A stretch of 23,011 nt of DNA from an uncultured Eggerthellaceae bacterium (lineage in GTDB: Bacteria; Actinomycetota; Coriobacteriia; Coriobacteriales; Eggerthellaceae), in assembly GCA_934648845.1 (NCBI GenBank), contig CAKUFS010000031.1, positions 1 to 23,011 of the forward strand, read 5' to 3'. Made by a program: the position numbers and the translations under genes. Position 1 is the first letter of the stretch. Every line of letters begins with the position of its first letter. Shown piece after piece: positions 21,501 to 23,011 of the stretch. Under the pieces are notes generated by a model that was given only the letters and a program-made list of their open reading frames with translations, ran no database searches and was not told where the DNA came from.

Positions 21501-22128
21501 CCGTATCACGAACATGGGAAACATCAATCCCGATGCTGCTGCCGAATACGATGAGTTGAAAGTTCGCTACGACTATCTTTCTTCGCAGCTTGCTGACTTG
21601 CGTAGTGCACGTACGGCTCTACGCAAGATCAACGATGTTATTGACGAGCGCATGAAAGATGATTTCGCGCGTACGTTTGCGGTTGCAAATGAGAATTTCA
21701 AAGTGATTTTCGCCGATCTTTTCCCTGGCGGAACGGCTGAATTGCTGCTTGTTGACCCTCAGGATATGGAGCATACGGGTGTGGAAGTTGTGGCGCAACC
21801 GCGCGGCAAGAAGATTTCCAAGATGTCGCTTATGTCCGGCGGCGAGAAATCTCTGGTTGCTTTAGCGCTGCTGTTCGCTGTGTACCGTATTCGTAACACG
21901 CCATTCTATATTCTTGACGAAGTGGAGGCGGCGTTAGATGATACTAACTTGCGCCGTTTGATTGCGTATCTCAATAAGCTGCGTGAATCAACCCAGCTCA
22001 TCATGATTACGCATCAGCGTCGTACTATGGAAATGGCGGACGTTTTGTTCGGCGTGTCCATGCAAGCCGATGGCGTGACGAAAGTTATCAGCCAGCGATT
22101 GGAGCACGCGCTTCAATATGCGGAGTAG
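18559..22128 (+). CDS. smc: Chromosome segregation protein SMC
   Basis: SMC is the ATPase arm of the condensin-like complex with ScpA and ScpB, which extrudes DNA loops and helps separate chromosomes. The 1189-residue length is standard. The N-terminal head has FKSFAD (11-16), Walker A GPNGSGKSN (31-39) and a Q-loop in ISQGNLDSIL (141-150). Two long coiled coils (about 170-520 and 670-1020) flank a hinge at about 522-668 that includes EVEPGF-like VEPGF and the closing GDIVFPDGRVVLG. The C-terminal head has signature MSGGEK (1092-1097; usually LSGGE) and Walker B YILDEVEAALDD (1117-1128). The ATG at 18559 lies five bases after the rnc stop. The rnc-smc-ftsY order is classic in Gram-positive bacteria; no mutM stands between rnc and smc here. 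Confidence 0.97.
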   Translation: MYLKSLSLKGFKSFADRSVLSLEPGVTAIVGPNGSGKSNISDSVLWVLGERNAKNLRGQVMEDVIFAGSSARKSVGVAEVDLVLDNSDGSLPVDYTEVSVTRRMYRSGESEYLINGSAARRMDVLDILHDSGLGTGTYSIISQGNLDSILQSKPEDRRALIEEAAGVLKHKQRKLKSERRIEQMEQHLERVQDIVNEVSRQLGPLERKAKKAATYQDLSAQLTQLSLSLAVDDVRVLQGKWNDICAQIASLEELSEQRRAGIGQAEAESERIQGLIRNGSESLTELARQHRAVSEQVERLDSQVILFQEKLRSARVRSSELEALMESNDQRVKTLSVENQGFEQELSELQEKLAAAHSRVDALEREHSAAALQLSALERDVFSHQSLRREAEKEEQTIRNNYTRTKEKLDMAQSRASLFDERMDGLQEAFDQATQAYNASLEQGSVLDEQLAAATREQDEARIAFNQAKESEKQAKSAHDAAIREERQLAAQMIALEQLERESLAQASAARAWLEDDQQKQRLDVSPLLHEIKVEPGFDLLVERLLDADVSALLVKDGASAANVAREMGSKSLSGLVTLLLRNDSARFGVSAVDSVLLQVSNRELLINHVTSAPAAQEATRALLGNVVVCKDLADALELHGVAKAPLCAATLQGDIVFPDGRVVLGKTAENETEGALARSRRLEALRESHRKSSLELDGCAQAAQTAADAVKKLQDALLEKGQQLAQVRGMVSSAKNEQMLAKKRLDQAKNELESAQRQRKDVQRTIDQATPQVQEFQELLQAASEKAAQEKLLVTQSQDAVAPARTKEAQLAHDLADAKLKEAMLSEREVYLRRVLQTRAEELEKLAESDKKACASLAVQKRIVRRAVPLIATLNVLGESARARARALEDASEEKQHAAAGTRQQADEAATALREARAAYEQVNEELGQVRIEKGRLEIQVESSVSLIAKEYDLPLEQALELPSLEDRGQIEQEVFALKRRITNMGNINPDAAAEYDELKVRYDYLSSQLADLRSARTALRKINDVIDERMKDDFARTFAVANENFKVIFADLFPGGTAELLLVDPQDMEHTGVEVVAQPRGKKISKMSLMSGGEKSLVALALLFAVYRIRNTPFYILDEVEAALDDTNLRRLIAYLNKLRESTQLIMITHQRRTMEMADVLFGVSMQADGVTKVISQRLEHALQYAE

Positions 22129-22139
22129 CCAGATTTGCT

Positions 22140-22168
22140 GCGATTTGCGCTTGGTTTCGCGCAATCGC
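22140..22168 (+). other. Stem-loop in the smc-ftsY gap
   Basis: GCGATTTGCGC (22140-22150) pairs with GCGCAATCGC (22159-22168) with one bulged T around an eight-base loop. No T-run follows on either strand, so it is not an intrinsic terminator. It sits just before the ftsY ribosome-binding site and may affect RNA stability or relative expression. Confidence 0.45.
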
Positions 22169-22193
22169 AAAATGATAGGAAGGAACAGCGCAA

Positions 22194-23011
22194 ATGGGCT
22201 TTTTTGACCGTTTGAGTGAGGGTTTGGAGCGTTCGCGCACAAAGTTCAAAGAGCAGATGAATGTTTTGCTTCAGCGCGGCCCCAAGCTTGACGATGACTT
22301 TTGGGACGATTTGGAAGAAGTTCTCATTTTGGCAGATGTGGGCGGCGCTGCTTCCAGCCAGATTGTGGAAAACTTGCGTGACCGCGCCACGCGTTTGGCG
22401 CTTCCCGATGCGATGTCGGTTCTTTCCCTTTTGGAAGAGCAAATGGCCGATTTCTTCGTGCAGGACGAAAAGGATATTTTTGGCGCACAACCCGCGGTTA
22501 TCCTTTTCGTGGGCGTGAACGGATCGGGCAAAACCACTACGGTGGGCAAGCTGGCAAAGCAGGCTACCGAGCAAGGGCGCAGCGTGTTGCTGGGCAGTGC
22601 TGATACGTTCCGGGCTGCGGCTATTGAGCAGCTGGAAGTGTGGGCGCGTCGCGCTGACGTGCCCATTTGCATGCGCGAACGTGGCAGTGACCCGGCAAGC
22701 GTGTGCTATGACACCATCGAACGCGCCGAACGCGAAGACTCCGATTTAGTCCTTATCGATACGGCGGGCCGCTTGCATACTTCATCGGATCTTATGCGCG
22801 AGCTGCAGAAAGTTGTTTCGGTGGTGCGCAAGCGCTCAAAACTGCCTGTTTACACGGTGCTGGTCATTGATTCCACTACGGGTCAAAATGGCCTTTCGCA
22901 AGCACGCGAGTTCCATAAGGCACTCACGCTGGACGGTGTTATCATGACCAAGCTTGATGGCACAGCAAAAGGCGGCATTGCATTGGCGGTGTCCCATGAG
23001 CTGCATCTTCC
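22194..23011 (+). CDS. ftsY: Signal recognition particle receptor FtsY, 3' end beyond window
   Basis: FtsY is the GTPase receptor that docks SRP-ribosome complexes at the membrane. The window holds 272 codons; the gene continues past the right edge with no stop. The start is the ATG at 22194, with AGGAAGGA at 22177-22184. The N domain begins at once (MGFFDRLSEGLERSRTKF), so the long acidic A domain of E. coli FtsY is absent, as in many Gram-positive and actinobacterial forms. G-domain motifs in order are GVNGSGKTT (107-115), DTFRAAAIEQL (137-147), DTAGRLH (189-195) and TKLDGTAKGG (252-261). DDFWDDLEEVLILADVG (34-50) is the typical N-domain helix. It is probably co-transcribed with smc. Confidence 0.95.
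   Translation, partial: MGFFDRLSEGLERSRTKFKEQMNVLLQRGPKLDDDFWDDLEEVLILADVGGAASSQIVENLRDRATRLALPDAMSVLSLLEEQMADFFVQDEKDIFGAQPAVILFVGVNGSGKTTTVGKLAKQATEQGRSVLLGSADTFRAAAIEQLEVWARRADVPICMRERGSDPASVCYDTIERAEREDSDLVLIDTAGRLHTSSDLMRELQKVVSVVRKRSKLPVYTVLVIDSTTGQNGLSQAREFHKALTLDGVIMTKLDGTAKGGIALAVSHELHL

Noticed and set aside
1..23011. tRNA or rRNA genes, CRISPR arrays, insertion sequences, phage genes, replication origin
   Set aside because: I looked for these and saw no convincing example of any. The only repeats are those listed.

Overview
The window looks like a chromosomal segment of an actinomycete of moderate GC content, most likely class Coriobacteriia (Eggerthellaceae-like). That placement is inferred from gene order, from a short SepIVA-type protein next to a DUF177 protein, and from protein character. 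It was not tested by a database search. Every gene I can support lies on the + strand.

The backbone is a conserved housekeeping cluster. It starts with the 3' end of rpmB (1-41, with its own terminator) and resumes after an interruption with an Asp23-family gene, fakA, recG, rsmD, coaD, a SepIVA-like gene, a DUF177 (YceD) gene, rpmF, plsX, rnc, smc and the first 272 codons of ftsY, which runs off the right edge. These genes cover ribosomal proteins L28 and L32, fatty-acid activation and phospholipid entry (FakA, PlsX), CoA synthesis (CoaD), fork rescue (RecG), rRNA maturation (RsmD, RNase III), septation (SepIVA-like), chromosome segregation (SMC) and membrane targeting (FtsY). Most are closely spaced or overlap. 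Additional promoters are visible before the Asp23 gene, the SepIVA-like gene, rpmF and plsX, and a strong terminator separates rpmF from plsX.

Between rpmB and the Asp23 gene lies an accessory block of about 9 kb (about 150-9226). It begins with a lone rhamnulose-1-phosphate aldolase gene (rhaD). After a 189-base regulatory gap comes a tight seven-gene operon: a methyltransferase built from two tandem SAM-binding domains, two NikB/NikC-type permeases, a NikA-like binding lipoprotein, two short NikD/NikE-type ATPases and a MATE-family exporter. One transcription unit that pairs a small-molecule-modifying enzyme with an exporter and a dedicated importer resembles the layout of metallophore systems such as staphylopine (cnt). 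No opine or nicotianamine synthase is present, however, so the substrate is unknown. This operon is the best candidate here for an undescribed system.

The operon promoter (-35 TTGTGT, -10 TATTAT) overlaps one arm of a 10-bp dyad, and a second dyad lies upstream, suggesting control by a repressor encoded elsewhere. The block ends in a 339-base non-coding stretch with a 27-bp imperfect inverted repeat (9105-9131 / 9200-9226). Other points worth checking are a DEQQ motif II in RecG, an Asn at a usual Asp metal ligand in RNase III, Lys/Ala tandem repeats at the RNase III C-terminus, and two terminator-like hairpins in the plsX leader.
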